From positions 496,001-560,000 of the forward strand of contig NZ_JAAVUS010000002.1 in NCBI RefSeq assembly GCF_018449525.1: a stretch of DNA of 64,000 nucleotides, given 5' to 3'. The notes under the pieces were generated by a model, which worked only from the letters and a program-made list of their open reading frames with translations, did no database searches and was not told the origin of the DNA. The position numbers were made by a program, and so were the translations under genes. The stretch is from Bradyrhizobium sp. dw_78. Lineage in GTDB: Bacteria; Pseudomonadota; Alphaproteobacteria; Rhizobiales; Xanthobacteraceae. Positions 18,331 to 26,541 of the stretch are shown here, one piece after another (position 1 is the first letter of the stretch; every line of letters begins with the position of its first letter).

Positions 18331-18350
18331 TCAGCAATATTCAGCAATAT
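18331..18350. repeat. tandem 10-bp repeat in Crp/Fnr gene leader
   Basis: The unit TCAGCAATAT occurs twice head to tail (18331-18340 and 18341-18350), followed by CAATAT. It lies at the predicted transcription start and leader of the Crp/Fnr gene. The effect is unknown; it may be a chance duplication. Confidence 0.6.
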
Positions 18351-18351
18351 C

Positions 18352-18395
18352 AATATAAGCCAAATGTCGAACCAAAGTTTGATCGCAATCAAACT
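18352..18395 (-). promoter_or_regulatory. FNR/FixK-type box and -10 element upstream of the Crp/Fnr gene
   Basis: The palindrome AGTTTGATCGCAATCAAACT (18376-18395) contains a perfect TTGAT-N4-ATCAA box. On the minus strand a -10 hexamer TATATT (18357-18352) lies such that the box is centred about 41 bases upstream of the expected start, the classic position for activation by FNR-class regulators. The gene served is the Crp/Fnr regulator at 18311. The same box also lies about 80 bases upstream of the small gene on the plus strand. Confidence 0.75.
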
Positions 18396-18465
18396 CTGGC
18401 TTGATGCTGGCACTGGCCAAAAACCGGTCTAAAATACGATAGTCGCGCTCCCGGAGGGAAAGGTC

Positions 18466-18630
18466 GTGACTGATGATGCCAGGTTCACAAGTCCACGCGA
18501 GATAGCCGAACTGAACATCGAGCACCTGAGCAAGCTCTTGCAGGCCCCGCTCGATGAAGAAAAACGCAAGGTAGTCGAGAAACTGCTCGCGCAGGAGCGG
18601 GAAAATCTGGCGAAACTCCTTAAAAAGTAA
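18466..18630 (+). CDS. small conserved-looking protein, 54 aa
   Basis: A GTG start at 18466 follows GGAGGGAAAGG, an excellent ribosome binding site, and the frame runs to TAA at 18628. The protein is charged and helical: SPREIAELNIEHLSKLL, then LDEEKRKVVEKLLAQER. It has the pattern of small Bradyrhizobium proteins with 'PREIAELNIEHY' I have seen in annotations as hypothetical; the match is from memory. It is divergent from the Crp/Fnr gene and shares its promoter region with the FNR-type box. The function is unknown; a heptad-like C-terminus could form a coiled coil. Confidence 0.75.
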   Translation: MTDDARFTSPREIAELNIEHLSKLLQAPLDEEKRKVVEKLLAQERENLAKLLKK

Positions 18631-18751
18631 CGCCACAGACGACGGACACGGTGTCCATCTTCAAAAGGCCATAGCCCGCTGTATCGGCAAACCGGAAATC
18701 ACGCTGCCGGCGCTCTTGCCATTCAAGCCTGAAAGATCATGATCCGATCAG

Positions 18752-18841
18752 ATCGAATCACGGTCCTGTCTCTTGTCTGAGCATGATCTCCGCGCAAGCG
18801 CGTTCTGCGTTTGTCGCGAGGGAAGACCGGATCGTGCTTTA
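18752..18841. repeat. GAGCATGATC-type intergenic repeat
   Basis: The stretch around GAGCATGATC (18779-18788) with GCGCAAGCGCGTTCTGCG and a downstream GGATCGTGCTT has the look of the imperfect palindromic repeat that is frequent between genes in Bradyrhizobium-like genomes. It lies between the 54-residue gene and the end of the next minus-strand gene. The identification rests on memory of that repeat family. Confidence 0.55.
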
Positions 18842-19588
18842 GACAACGCGCTCGATATGGACCTTGCGGCAGTCCATCTCGTATTCCAGATCGACCACGG
18901 GCGGACGGTTGAAATGCCATGTCAGGCCGGAGCGCAGCACGCCGCGGCGGCCCAATTCGCTTTCCAGAAACGGGAAAATATCGCGGATGGTGTAGAGCTG
19001 TACCGCCGTGGTCTGGCTCCAGTCGCCACTGAACGCACTCATGCGCCGCTCCATCTCGCCCAGCACCCATTTTGCCTTTTCCAGCATTCCCGCCGGGCTG
19101 ATGTCACCGAGGCGAATCGCGTGGTCGCGATAATTGGCCTTGCCTTCGACGGACTCTCCGCTGCCGGCGACGACGAACGACGCCGGCGTATCGGGCGCGA
19201 CGGTCGCGAAGGAAAAGGCATGAAAGCCCGGCTCGGCCGGCGGATCGAGCTTCGGGCAGACGTTGCTGCGCGCGACCGGATTGACGCCGTCTTTCATCAC
19301 GCCCCATTCGATCAGCGTTTTGATATAGATCTCGTTGAAGGCCTTGAAGCCTTCCTCGGTGAATGGCGCGGGCGAGCGCAATTCGCAGGCGCCAAAGGCC
19401 GTCAGCGGCCGGCCGGCGGCCTTGATGATCTCCGCGATCTTCTCGAAGCCCTGCTTCAAGGGAATCACTTTTGAAAAGCGCACGCGCTCGATGGTGAAAC
19501 CGGGAAGCGCGCCGATGCCGCATGAATACTGGCTGACACCCGGCATGAACCGGTAGCCGCCGTTTGCCGCCTCAATGGTTTCGATCAT
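18839..19588 (-). CDS. protein of unknown function, 249 aa
   Basis: ATG 19588 follows AAGGAG at good spacing; a longer reading frame into the livF gene is an artefact. The protein is soluble and without a signal peptide. Distinct segments are FGACELRSPAPFTEEGF, RSNVCPKLDPP, and a C-terminal LTWHFNRPPVVDLEYEMD. I have a memory of proteins like this carrying the name 2-amino-5-chloromuconate deaminase (CnbZ) in automatic annotation, but cannot support that from sequence. It lies 40 bases after livF and is probably the last gene of the Liv operon, so it may act on the imported compound. Confidence 0.7.
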   Translation of the reverse strand: MIETIEAANGGYRFMPGVSQYSCGIGALPGFTIERVRFSKVIPLKQGFEKIAEIIKAAGRPLTAFGACELRSPAPFTEEGFKAFNEIYIKTLIEWGVMKDGVNPVARSNVCPKLDPPAEPGFHAFSFATVAPDTPASFVVAGSGESVEGKANYRDHAIRLGDISPAGMLEKAKWVLGEMERRMSAFSGDWSQTTAVQLYTIRDIFPFLESELGRRGVLRSGLTWHFNRPPVVDLEYEMDCRKVHIERVV

Positions 19589-19628
19589 GGTAACTCCTTG
19601 TGAAAAGCACGAGAGATATTTGGCGCGA

Positions 19629-20369
19629 TCAATCCTCGAGCACGCCGAGATAGGCCTCGCGGATGATCGGATCGGCCAGCAATTCGGCGCCCGGCCCCGT
19701 TCGCACGATGCGGCCCATGTCCATGACATAGGCGGAGTGGCAGATGTCGAGCGCGGTGGTGACGTCCTGCTCGACCAGCAGGATCGACATGCCCTTTGCA
19801 TTCAGCGCCCGCAGCGCAGCGACCAGTTGCTCGACCAGGAGCGGCGACAGGCCGAGCGACAATTCATCGATCATCAGAAGCCGCGGCGCACTCATCAGGC
19901 CACGCCCGATCGCGCACATCTGCTGCTCACCGCCGGACAAGGTCGCCGCCGCCTGGTTGCGGCGCTCGCGTAACTTCGGGAACGTGCCATAGACGGAATC
20001 GAGATCGCGGCCGAGTTCGGCACGGCTCACCTTGCGCGAATAGGCGCCCATCAGGAGATTGTCCTCGATGCTCATGGCGCCGAACAGCCGTCGTCCTTCC
20101 GGAACGTGGACGACGCCGCGGGCGAGAAGCTCGGCGGCGGTGTCGCCCGCGACGTCCCTGCCATCGGCGAAATAATGGCCGCTCTGTACCGGGATCAGCC
20201 CGGAAAGAACCCGCATCAATGTGGTCTTGCCGGCGCCGTTCGAGCCGATCAGCGCGGTGATCTCGCCCTGCCGCACCTTCATGTCGACGCCCCACAGCAC
20301 CTGCACCTCGCCATAACCGGCGCAGAGTTGCTGCAATTCGATGATGAGGGAATCAGACACCGGCCGCAT
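19629..20369 (-). CDS. livF: branched-chain amino acid-type ABC transporter ATP-binding protein LivF
   Basis: 246 residues. Walker A is GSNGAGKTT, the signature is LSGGEQQM, Walker B is LLMIDEL. The motif LxELxxLCAGYGEVQVLWGVDM at the start is LivF-like. The start at ATG 20369 lies inside the end of livG (17-bp overlap); the longer frame from 20444 is rejected since it would extend through livG. In HAAT importers LivF and LivG form the ATPase heterodimer. Confidence 0.92.
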   Translation of the reverse strand: MRPVSDSLIIELQQLCAGYGEVQVLWGVDMKVRQGEITALIGSNGAGKTTLMRVLSGLIPVQSGHYFADGRDVAGDTAAELLARGVVHVPEGRRLFGAMSIEDNLLMGAYSRKVSRAELGRDLDSVYGTFPKLRERRNQAAATLSGGEQQMCAIGRGLMSAPRLLMIDELSLGLSPLLVEQLVAALRALNAKGMSILLVEQDVTTALDICHSAYVMDMGRIVRTGPGAELLADPIIREAYLGVLED

Positions 20370-21114
20370 TCCGTTGTGCGTATTGCTGCCCGAGATAGGC
20401 GTCGACCACGGCGGGATTCTTGATGACGTCGCGCGGCGCGCCATCCGCGATCAATTGGCCATTGTGAAGCACCGCGATGCGGGTACAGACATTGAGCACG
20501 ACCTTCATCAAATGCTCGATCATGACGATGGTGATGCCGCCGGCCGCCAGCTCGTGAATGAGTTTGGTCGCGCGCGCCACCTCGGCGCTGTTGAGGCCGG
20601 CATTCACCTCATCGAGGAACAACAGTTTCGGCTTCATCGCCAGCGCCTTTGCCAATTCGAGCCGCTTGCGCATCGCAAGCGTCAGCGTCGCGGCCGGCTG
20701 GGTCGCCTGCGCCTCCAGCCCGACAAAGGCGAGATGGGCGCGGGCCGCCTCGCGCGCGGAAGTCAGGCTCTCGCCCGGCTGCGAGAACAGGGCCGCCGCG
20801 GCGACATTGTCGAGCGCGGAGAATTCGGCAAAGGGCTGCACGATCTGGAAGGTGCGCGACAGGCCGAGCCGCGCCGCCTGATAGGTCTTGATCCGGGTGA
20901 TGTTCTTGCCCAGGAAGGTGACGGTGCCCCCGCTTGCCGGCGTCACCCCGCAGATGGTGTTGACGAGCGTGGTCTTGCCGGCGCCGTTCGGGCCGATCAA
21001 TCCCAGCACTTCACCCCTGGCGATGCCGAGCGTGACCCCGCGCAGCGCCTGCAACCCGCCGAAACGCCGGGATACGTTATCGAGATGCAGGATCTCAGAC
21101 GCGCCCTCAGACAT
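20353..21114 (-). CDS. livG: branched-chain amino acid-type ABC transporter ATP-binding protein LivG
   Basis: 253 residues. Walker A is GPNGAGKTT, Walker B is LLFLDEV. The signature loop is unusual: the segment before the RLELAKAL helix reads LTLAMRKR, with no LSGGQ, compared with the LAYGQQRR form often seen in LivG. The C-terminus has the LivG extension (GAPRDVIKNPAVVDAYLG). It overlaps livM by 8 bases and livF by 17. It forms the second ATPase of the Liv importer. Confidence 0.9.
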   Translation of the reverse strand: MSEGASEILHLDNVSRRFGGLQALRGVTLGIARGEVLGLIGPNGAGKTTLVNTICGVTPASGGTVTFLGKNITRIKTYQAARLGLSRTFQIVQPFAEFSALDNVAAAALFSQPGESLTSAREAARAHLAFVGLEAQATQPAATLTLAMRKRLELAKALAMKPKLLFLDEVNAGLNSAEVARATKLIHELAAGGITIVMIEHLMKVVLNVCTRIAVLHNGQLIADGAPRDVIKNPAVVDAYLGQQYAQRNAAGV

Positions 21115-22042
21115 GTTTCGCCTTTCGCCTGAACATGCCGGGGCGCAACGATATCAGGCCGTGCGGCAGAAACAGGAGCAGCAGAACGATGAGCACACCG
21201 AGCACGCCGCTATGGATCTGGATGTAATTGCGCCAGACCACTTCCTCGAGGCCGAAATAAAGGAACGCGCCGGCCACCACCCCGATGGGCGATCCGAGCC
21301 CGCCCATCAGCGCCATCACGATCGGCTTGACGGAATAAAGCACATCGAACACGTCGGAGGGATCGATGTAATGCACCCAGGCGGCATAGATGCCGCCGGC
21401 GGCGCTGACGAAACAGGCCGACAATCCGAAGGCGATGCTCTTGTAGAGCGTCGCGTTGAGACCAACCATGCCGGAAGCGGTTTCGTTCTGCCGGATACAG
21501 GACAGCCCGAAGCCGAGCTTCGACATCGAAACCGCGATCACCGTCACCGCTGTCGCCAGCAATATTCCCCACATCGCGTAGAAGAAGAACATGGCGTCCG
21601 CCATGATGCCGGACCCGGACGCGAGCGGGATATTCAGGCCCATGCCGCCGCCGGTGAGATCGGTGGCATTGTTGACGAGTTCGCTCAAGACCTCGACCAG
21701 CGACAGGCTCGCGATCGCGAAGTAATGGCCGCGCAGCCGCAGCAGCACGGCGCCGAGCAGGCCTGCCAACAGAAACGACGTCACGAAGCTGAGCAGGATG
21801 GTCAGGGATAGCGGCAGGCCCATGTTGAGCAGCACGCCGGTCGCATAGGCGCCGAAGCCGAAAAATGCCGCCGTTGCAAATGACGGATACCCGGCCAGGC
21901 CGCCGACCACGTTCCACGACAAAGCGAGGATCGCATACATGCAGGCGATGGTGCCGAGCCGCAGCGCGTAAGCGCCGCCGAACAGCGGCAAGGCAGCAAG
22001 GCAGACCAGCAACACCAGCAGCGCCGCATTGGACCGGGTCAT
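21107..22042 (-). CDS. livM: branched-chain amino acid-type ABC transporter permease LivM
   Basis: 311 residues with about eight membrane segments. The sequence LSWNVVGGLAGYPSFATAAFFGFGAYATGVL and the later GGLGSPIGVVAGA are typical of LivM permeases. It overlaps livG at one end and livH by 4 bases at the other, forming one transcript. LivM pairs with LivH to form the channel for a polar amino acid or related ligand. Confidence 0.93.
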   Translation of the reverse strand: MTRSNAALLVLLVCLAALPLFGGAYALRLGTIACMYAILALSWNVVGGLAGYPSFATAAFFGFGAYATGVLLNMGLPLSLTILLSFVTSFLLAGLLGAVLLRLRGHYFAIASLSLVEVLSELVNNATDLTGGGMGLNIPLASGSGIMADAMFFFYAMWGILLATAVTVIAVSMSKLGFGLSCIRQNETASGMVGLNATLYKSIAFGLSACFVSAAGGIYAAWVHYIDPSDVFDVLYSVKPIVMALMGGLGSPIGVVAGAFLYFGLEEVVWRNYIQIHSGVLGVLIVLLLLFLPHGLISLRPGMFRRKAKHV

Positions 22043-22905
22043 TCAAAACCCTTTCGGCCAAGCAGCCCCTGGGGCCTGACGATCAGGAAGACGATCAGCA
22101 GCACAAAGGACAGCGTGGTCGCGTGCTCCGGCCCCAGAAAAGTCGTACCCACCCCTTCAACCAACGCCAGCAACACGCCGCCGGCGAGCGCTCCGGATAC
22201 GCTGCCGAGACCGCCGAGCACGCAGACCACGAAGGCCTTGCCGAGAAAGGTCGACGACGTCAGCGGCGAGATCGGGTAGACCAGCGCCATCAACACGCCC
22301 GCGCACCCGGCCAGCGCCGCGCCAAGACCGAACGCGACGGCGTAGATCGATTTGACGTCGACGCCCATCAGCACTGCGGCATCGCGGTCAAGCCTCACCG
22401 CGACGATGGCGCGGCCAACCCGCAAGCGCCGCAACACCAGATAAAGCAGGCCCGTCAGGGCCAGCGCGGCCACGGTCGCAATCAGGCGATCAATCGGCAC
22501 CACCGCGTGAAACAGCGAGACCGACCCCATCGGCGGACTTAACGTGAGCTTCCGGTAGTCCGCCTTGAAGAAATAGATCATCGCATTGTTCAGAATCAGG
22601 TCGAGCCCGAAGGTCATCGTCAACGTCACCAGCACCGGCGCATTGATGACGCGGTTGAGCAACAGAAACTGCAACAGGTAACCGAGGACGAAAAACAGCG
22701 GCGCGGCGACGATGATCGCATACCAGGGCGAGATCCCCAGCGTCTGGTAGAGGCCGAACGCGAGATAGGAGCCGAGGACGATGAACGAGCCGTGGATCAG
22801 GTTGATGACGTTGAGGACGCCCCAGACCAGCGAGAAGCCGATCGCGATACACGCGTAAAGGCAGCCCAACACCAGGGCGTTGATGAGCACCTGGGTTAGC
22901 CACAT
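22039..22905 (-). CDS. livH: branched-chain amino acid-type ABC transporter permease LivH
   Basis: 288 residues with about eight membrane segments; the N-terminus (LINALVLGCLYACIAIGFSLVWGVLNVINLIHGSF) and GGLGSVSGALAGG near residue 230 are LivH hallmarks. It is followed by livM with a 4-bp overlap, and is 31 bases downstream of the binding-protein gene. Thus binding protein, livH, livM, livG, livF form a complete Liv-type operon in order. Confidence 0.93.
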   Translation of the reverse strand: MWLTQVLINALVLGCLYACIAIGFSLVWGVLNVINLIHGSFIVLGSYLAFGLYQTLGISPWYAIIVAAPLFFVLGYLLQFLLLNRVINAPVLVTLTMTFGLDLILNNAMIYFFKADYRKLTLSPPMGSVSLFHAVVPIDRLIATVAALALTGLLYLVLRRLRVGRAIVAVRLDRDAAVLMGVDVKSIYAVAFGLGAALAGCAGVLMALVYPISPLTSSTFLGKAFVVCVLGGLGSVSGALAGGVLLALVEGVGTTFLGPEHATTLSFVLLIVFLIVRPQGLLGRKGFE

Positions 22906-22936
22906 ATCCGATCCTCGCCGGCCGCGATAATCGCCG

Positions 22937-24157
22937 TCAATTGACGCCGAGCTGGAGGTCGCCCTGCTTGATCGCTTCCGGGAACAGCACGACGGGCTTG
23001 GCGTTCTGGATCTGGAACACCGGCGGCTCCAGCGAATTGATCTGGCCGTTGGCTCCGAACTTGACCGGGCCCCAGAACGTCACGACGTCCAGGCTCGCGA
23101 GCGCGTCGCGCACCTTATCGCGGTCGAGCGAATCGGCCTTCTCGATCGCAAGCTGAAACAGCGCGCCGCAAACCGCGGCCGACGCCTGCCCGTAATCCGG
23201 ATCGTAATTGTATTTGGCGTGGAACAGTTTCACGAAATTGCTGGTCGAGCCGAAAACGTCCTTGCCCTGATATTCCTCGGCCGGATGCCACCACGACGCG
23301 CTGGTGAGGTTCTCCGCGCTTTTTCCGGCCGAATCGATGAAGTCGCGATAGGCCGGACCGGCGATCATCGTGACCACCGGCGCCTTGATCTCCTGATCAA
23401 CCATCTGCTTGCGCGCCAGCAGCAGGTCGTTGACGTAGCCGGTGATGAAGATCCATTGCGGCGACAGCGATTTGATCTGCGACAGCGCCGCCGAATGATC
23501 CAGCGTGCCGATCGCGTATTTCTCGAAATAGACCACCTCAAGGCCGTTCGCCTTCGCCGACTTTTCCATCTCCTGCGCAATCGCCAGCGGGAACAGGTCG
23601 TTGCGCGCCAGAATCGCCACCTTCTTCACATCCGGCGCCTTGGCCTTGACGATTTGGGTCAGCGGCGTGGTCAGCGTGTCGTTCGGCGTGAAGGTGCCGA
23701 AGAAATACTTGTAGCCCTGGTCGTAGACCTGAACCGACGAAGCGGCCGCGGCGATCGTCGGCACCTTGTATTTTTCGGAAACCGTGCTCGCCGCCTTGGC
23801 TGCGCCGGAACCGAACGCGCCGAACAGGAAGTTGACGTTGTCCTGCGTGATCATCTGTTCGGTGGTCTGCACCGCGCGCGGCGTGTTGGACTGGTAGTCG
23901 GAATAAACGATCTCGACCTTGTATTTCTTGCCGCCCACGGAAATGCCGCCGGCCTTGTTGGCCTGCTCGGCCCAGAGGTCATAACCTTCCTTCTGCTTGA
24001 TGCCTTCCGGCGCCAACGGCCCCGTCAGCGGCAGCGGGGCGCCGAATCGAATGACGTCTTCAGCCCTGGCCGGGGATGCCGTCGCGCTCCAAGACGCGGC
24101 CGCCAGCACCGCGGTGCCCAGCAAAACCGAGCAACGGACCCATTTCGAACCGAACAT
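22937..24157 (-). CDS. Liv-type ABC transporter substrate-binding protein
   Basis: 406 residues with a signal peptide (ending near ASPARA-ED). The mature chain begins VIRFGAPLPLTGPLAPEG, a Peripla_BP_6 start, with the expected TTEQMITQDNVNFLFGAFGSG segment. It leads the Liv operon and faces a divergent LysR gene. The ligand is not known. The near-by formamidase suggests a short amide or amide-containing compound, which is an inference from position only. Confidence 0.9.
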   Translation of the reverse strand: MFGSKWVRCSVLLGTAVLAAASWSATASPARAEDVIRFGAPLPLTGPLAPEGIKQKEGYDLWAEQANKAGGISVGGKKYKVEIVYSDYQSNTPRAVQTTEQMITQDNVNFLFGAFGSGAAKAASTVSEKYKVPTIAAAASSVQVYDQGYKYFFGTFTPNDTLTTPLTQIVKAKAPDVKKVAILARNDLFPLAIAQEMEKSAKANGLEVVYFEKYAIGTLDHSAALSQIKSLSPQWIFITGYVNDLLLARKQMVDQEIKAPVVTMIAGPAYRDFIDSAGKSAENLTSASWWHPAEEYQGKDVFGSTSNFVKLFHAKYNYDPDYGQASAAVCGALFQLAIEKADSLDRDKVRDALASLDVVTFWGPVKFGANGQINSLEPPVFQIQNAKPVVLFPEAIKQGDLQLGVN

Positions 24158-24316
24158 CCCAAGCTCCTTATTCAGACCGCCAAATCACAGCAACAGCACA
24201 GCATGGCAAATAGAACATTCGAATAAAAGCATTGAAATTAGAGATTTCAGGTCGAATAATTCGAACATTAGCCAATACCTGCCGATATTTTGGGCAAATT
24301 TGCCCCAAGGAACCCC
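24158..24316. promoter_or_regulatory. divergent LysR-controlled promoter region with TTCGAA-type inverted elements
   Basis: This AT-rich gap sits between the Liv operon and the LysR gene. It contains AACATTCGAATA (24213-24224) and, about 40 bases on, TCGAATAATTCGAACATTA (24252-24270), so the word TTCGAA/ATTCGA recurs in inverted arrangement. This is a plausible tandem LysR operator covering both divergent promoters. No exact -35/-10 can be fixed. Confidence 0.5.
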
Positions 24317-25219
24317 ATGATTGAATCGACCGCAATCCGGTATTTCCGGGCGGTGACCGAAAGCGGCTCGATCAAACAGGCTGCCGCCTCGCTCCGCATT
24401 GCCCCCAGTGCGATCAGCCGCCAGGTACAGGCCATCGAAGAGGAATTGTCGGTCAAGCTTTTCGAGCGCGGGGCGCGCGGCATGACCCTGACCGATGCCG
24501 GCCACCTGCTCTATCGCTATGCGATCGAGAACCGCAACCAGCTCGACGGCATCCGGGTCAAGGTGCAGGAGTTCGACACCCTGCGGCGCGGTCAGGTCAA
24601 GATCGCGACCGTGGAGGGAATGCTCGCGAACTTCCTGTCGAATTTCGTCATCGATCTCGCAAACGACTATCCGGGCATTTCGATTTCCATCACGGTGTTG
24701 GGTTCGCGCGCCGTCGCCGAAACGGTGGGCCACAACGGCGTCGATCTTGGCCTGGTGTTCGGCCGGTCGCCGCGGCGCGACCTGATCGAACTGGCGCGGA
24801 TGCGGCAGTCGCTATGCCTGATCGTATCGCCCCGTCATCCTCTGGCCGGCAGGGATCATTGTTCGGTCAAGGATCTCGCCGGCCTACGCGTGGTCGTGCC
24901 GGACATATCCTTCGGCATCAGACAGGAAATCGACCGGGCCTGCGCCGGCAGCCGGATCGGACTCGAAATCTGCAACGAAACCAACTCACTCGCTTTCGCG
25001 CAGACGCTTGCCGCGCGAACCGACCTCGCCACCTTCCTGCCCCGCGACACCGCGATGCCCTCGCTGCAAGCGGGACTGCTGGTGGCCGTGCCGTTGCGCG
25101 ACGAACGCCTAGAAGCGACGCAGGTGACGCTGGTTCAACTGGCCGCGCGGAACATGTCGCCGTCGGGCCGGCTGGTGGCCGACCTGCTGGTCGGCAGAAT
25201 GAAAGCCATCAAGGATTGA
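24317..25219 (+). CDS. LysR family transcriptional regulator
   Basis: 300 residues from ATG 24317 (with AAGGA upstream). The N-terminal winged helix is standard (IRYFRAVTESGSIKQAAASLRIAPSAISRQVQAIEEEL), followed by a type 2 periplasmic-binding-protein-like effector domain. It is divergent from the Liv operon and upstream of the formamidase gene (141-bp gap), so it probably controls one or both. The effector is unknown. Confidence 0.93.
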   Translation: MIESTAIRYFRAVTESGSIKQAAASLRIAPSAISRQVQAIEEELSVKLFERGARGMTLTDAGHLLYRYAIENRNQLDGIRVKVQEFDTLRRGQVKIATVEGMLANFLSNFVIDLANDYPGISISITVLGSRAVAETVGHNGVDLGLVFGRSPRRDLIELARMRQSLCLIVSPRHPLAGRDHCSVKDLAGLRVVVPDISFGIRQEIDRACAGSRIGLEICNETNSLAFAQTLAARTDLATFLPRDTAMPSLQAGLLVAVPLRDERLEATQVTLVQLAARNMSPSGRLVADLLVGRMKAIKD

Positions 25220-25365
25220 CGAGGCGAACGTGGCCGAAAATCCTGGAGGCTTTGTGCTGGCTAATCATTAGCCGTTCGCCTGAAAAATAATCTGTTGCCG
25301 TTGACAGAAATCGGCTTTGTTTCGCAGCGGTCGCGACCAATGCACGGCGTTTCAAGGAGGTGGAC

Positions 25366-26382
25366 ATGAATGGGCTTGGCGGTCTCAACAAATCTCCGGA
25401 AGGCGTGGTCATCGGGCTAGTCCAATTGCAATTGCCTGTCGTGGCGACCAAGGCAGATCTCGCGCGCCAGACCGAACGCATCGTGTCTATGGTCGGCAAG
25501 GCGCGCCGTAACCTCGGCACCATGGACCTCGTTGTCTTCCCCGAATATTCGCTGCACGGCCTGTCGATGGATACCAATCCCGACATCATGTGCCGGCTCG
25601 ATGGCCCGGAAGTCGCAGCCTTCAAGCAGGCCTGCATCGATCACAAGATCTGGGGCTGCTTTTCCATCATGGAATTCAACCCCCACGGCAATCCCTATAA
25701 TTCCGGGCTGATCATCGACGACCACGGCGACATCAAGCTTTACTATCGAAAATTCCACCCGTGGATTCCGGTCGAACCGTGGGAGCCCGGTGATATCGGC
25801 ATTCCCGTGGTCGAAGGACCGAAAGGCGCCAAGATCGCGCTGATCATCTGCCATGACGGCATGTTCCCGGAAATGGCGCGCGAATGCGCCTATAAGGGCG
25901 CGGAGATCATGATCCGCACCGCCGGCTACACCGCGCCGATCCGTGAAAGCTGGCGCTTCACCAATCAGGCCAATGCGTTCCAGAATCTCATGGTCACGGC
26001 CAATGTCTGCATGTGCGGCTCCGACGGGTCGTTCGATTCGATGGGCGAAGGCATGATCGTGAATTTCGACGGCAGCGTCATCGCTCACGGCACCACCGGA
26101 CGGGCGGACGAGATCATAACCGCGGAAGTGCGTCCCGATCTCGTGCGCGAGGCGCGGATCCACTGGGGCGTCGAAAACAACATCTACCAGCTTTGGCACC
26201 GCGGCTATGTCGCGGTCAAAGGCGGGGCGATGGATTGCCCCTACACGTTCATGCAGGACATGGTCGCCGGCACGTTCCGGCTGCCCTGGGAAGATCAGGT
26301 CAAGATCACCGACGGCACGTCGTGCGGATTTCCCGCACCGACCCGCATGTTCGGGGCCGAGCCGGCAAAGGCTGCGGAATAG
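25366..26382 (+). CDS. amiF: formamidase/aliphatic amidase of the nitrilase superfamily
   Basis: 338 residues from ATG 25366, which has AAGGAGG at ideal spacing; the GTG at 25360 is too close. The nitrilase-superfamily triad is at Glu60 (VVFPEYS), Lys129 (YYRKF) and Cys162 (IICHDGM). Long stretches agree with Helicobacter AmiF: SIMExNP, the EPWEPGDIG region, WGVENNIY and PWEDQVKI. AmiF hydrolyses formamide to formate and ammonia. It is cytoplasmic. It lies downstream of the LysR gene and may share its control. Related aliphatic amidases (AmiE) are less likely on the EPWEPGDIG and ENNIY segments. Confidence 0.85.
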   Translation: MNGLGGLNKSPEGVVIGLVQLQLPVVATKADLARQTERIVSMVGKARRNLGTMDLVVFPEYSLHGLSMDTNPDIMCRLDGPEVAAFKQACIDHKIWGCFSIMEFNPHGNPYNSGLIIDDHGDIKLYYRKFHPWIPVEPWEPGDIGIPVVEGPKGAKIALIICHDGMFPEMARECAYKGAEIMIRTAGYTAPIRESWRFTNQANAFQNLMVTANVCMCGSDGSFDSMGEGMIVNFDGSVIAHGTTGRADEIITAEVRPDLVREARIHWGVENNIYQLWHRGYVAVKGGAMDCPYTFMQDMVAGTFRLPWEDQVKITDGTSCGFPAPTRMFGAEPAKAAE

Positions 26383-26410
26383 CCGCAGCCCATCGCAAGC
26401 GACGATATCG

Positions 26411-26535
26411 CGCGCGAGAGCGTTTTCGAGCGACAACCTGCCCCGGACTTGATCCGGGGTGGATACAGGTTCGCATGAAGAAAACGCGCCAAAACAAGAA
26501 TCCAGAGCTTCGGTTCTGGTTCAATCAGAACCGGC
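26411..26535. repeat. dispersed intergenic repeat with a nested CCCCGG hairpin
   Basis: Read on the minus strand this begins CCGGTTCTGATTGAACCAG, passes TTTTGGCGCGTTTTCTTCA, and ends in GCTCGAAAACGCTCT. Copies occur at 48671 and 63394. A hairpin CCCCGG-ACTTGAT-CCGGGG (26441-26459) interrupts it and could itself end transcription. It lies between the convergent ends of the amidase and ferredoxin reductase genes. Confidence 0.7.
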
Positions 26536-26541
26536 AATGTC

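Noticed and set aside
18312..18413. N-terminal extension of the Crp/Fnr protein
   Set aside because: It reads through the FNR-type box, the -10 element and tandem repeats and yields a non-family hydrophobic start; GTG 18311 has a good site.
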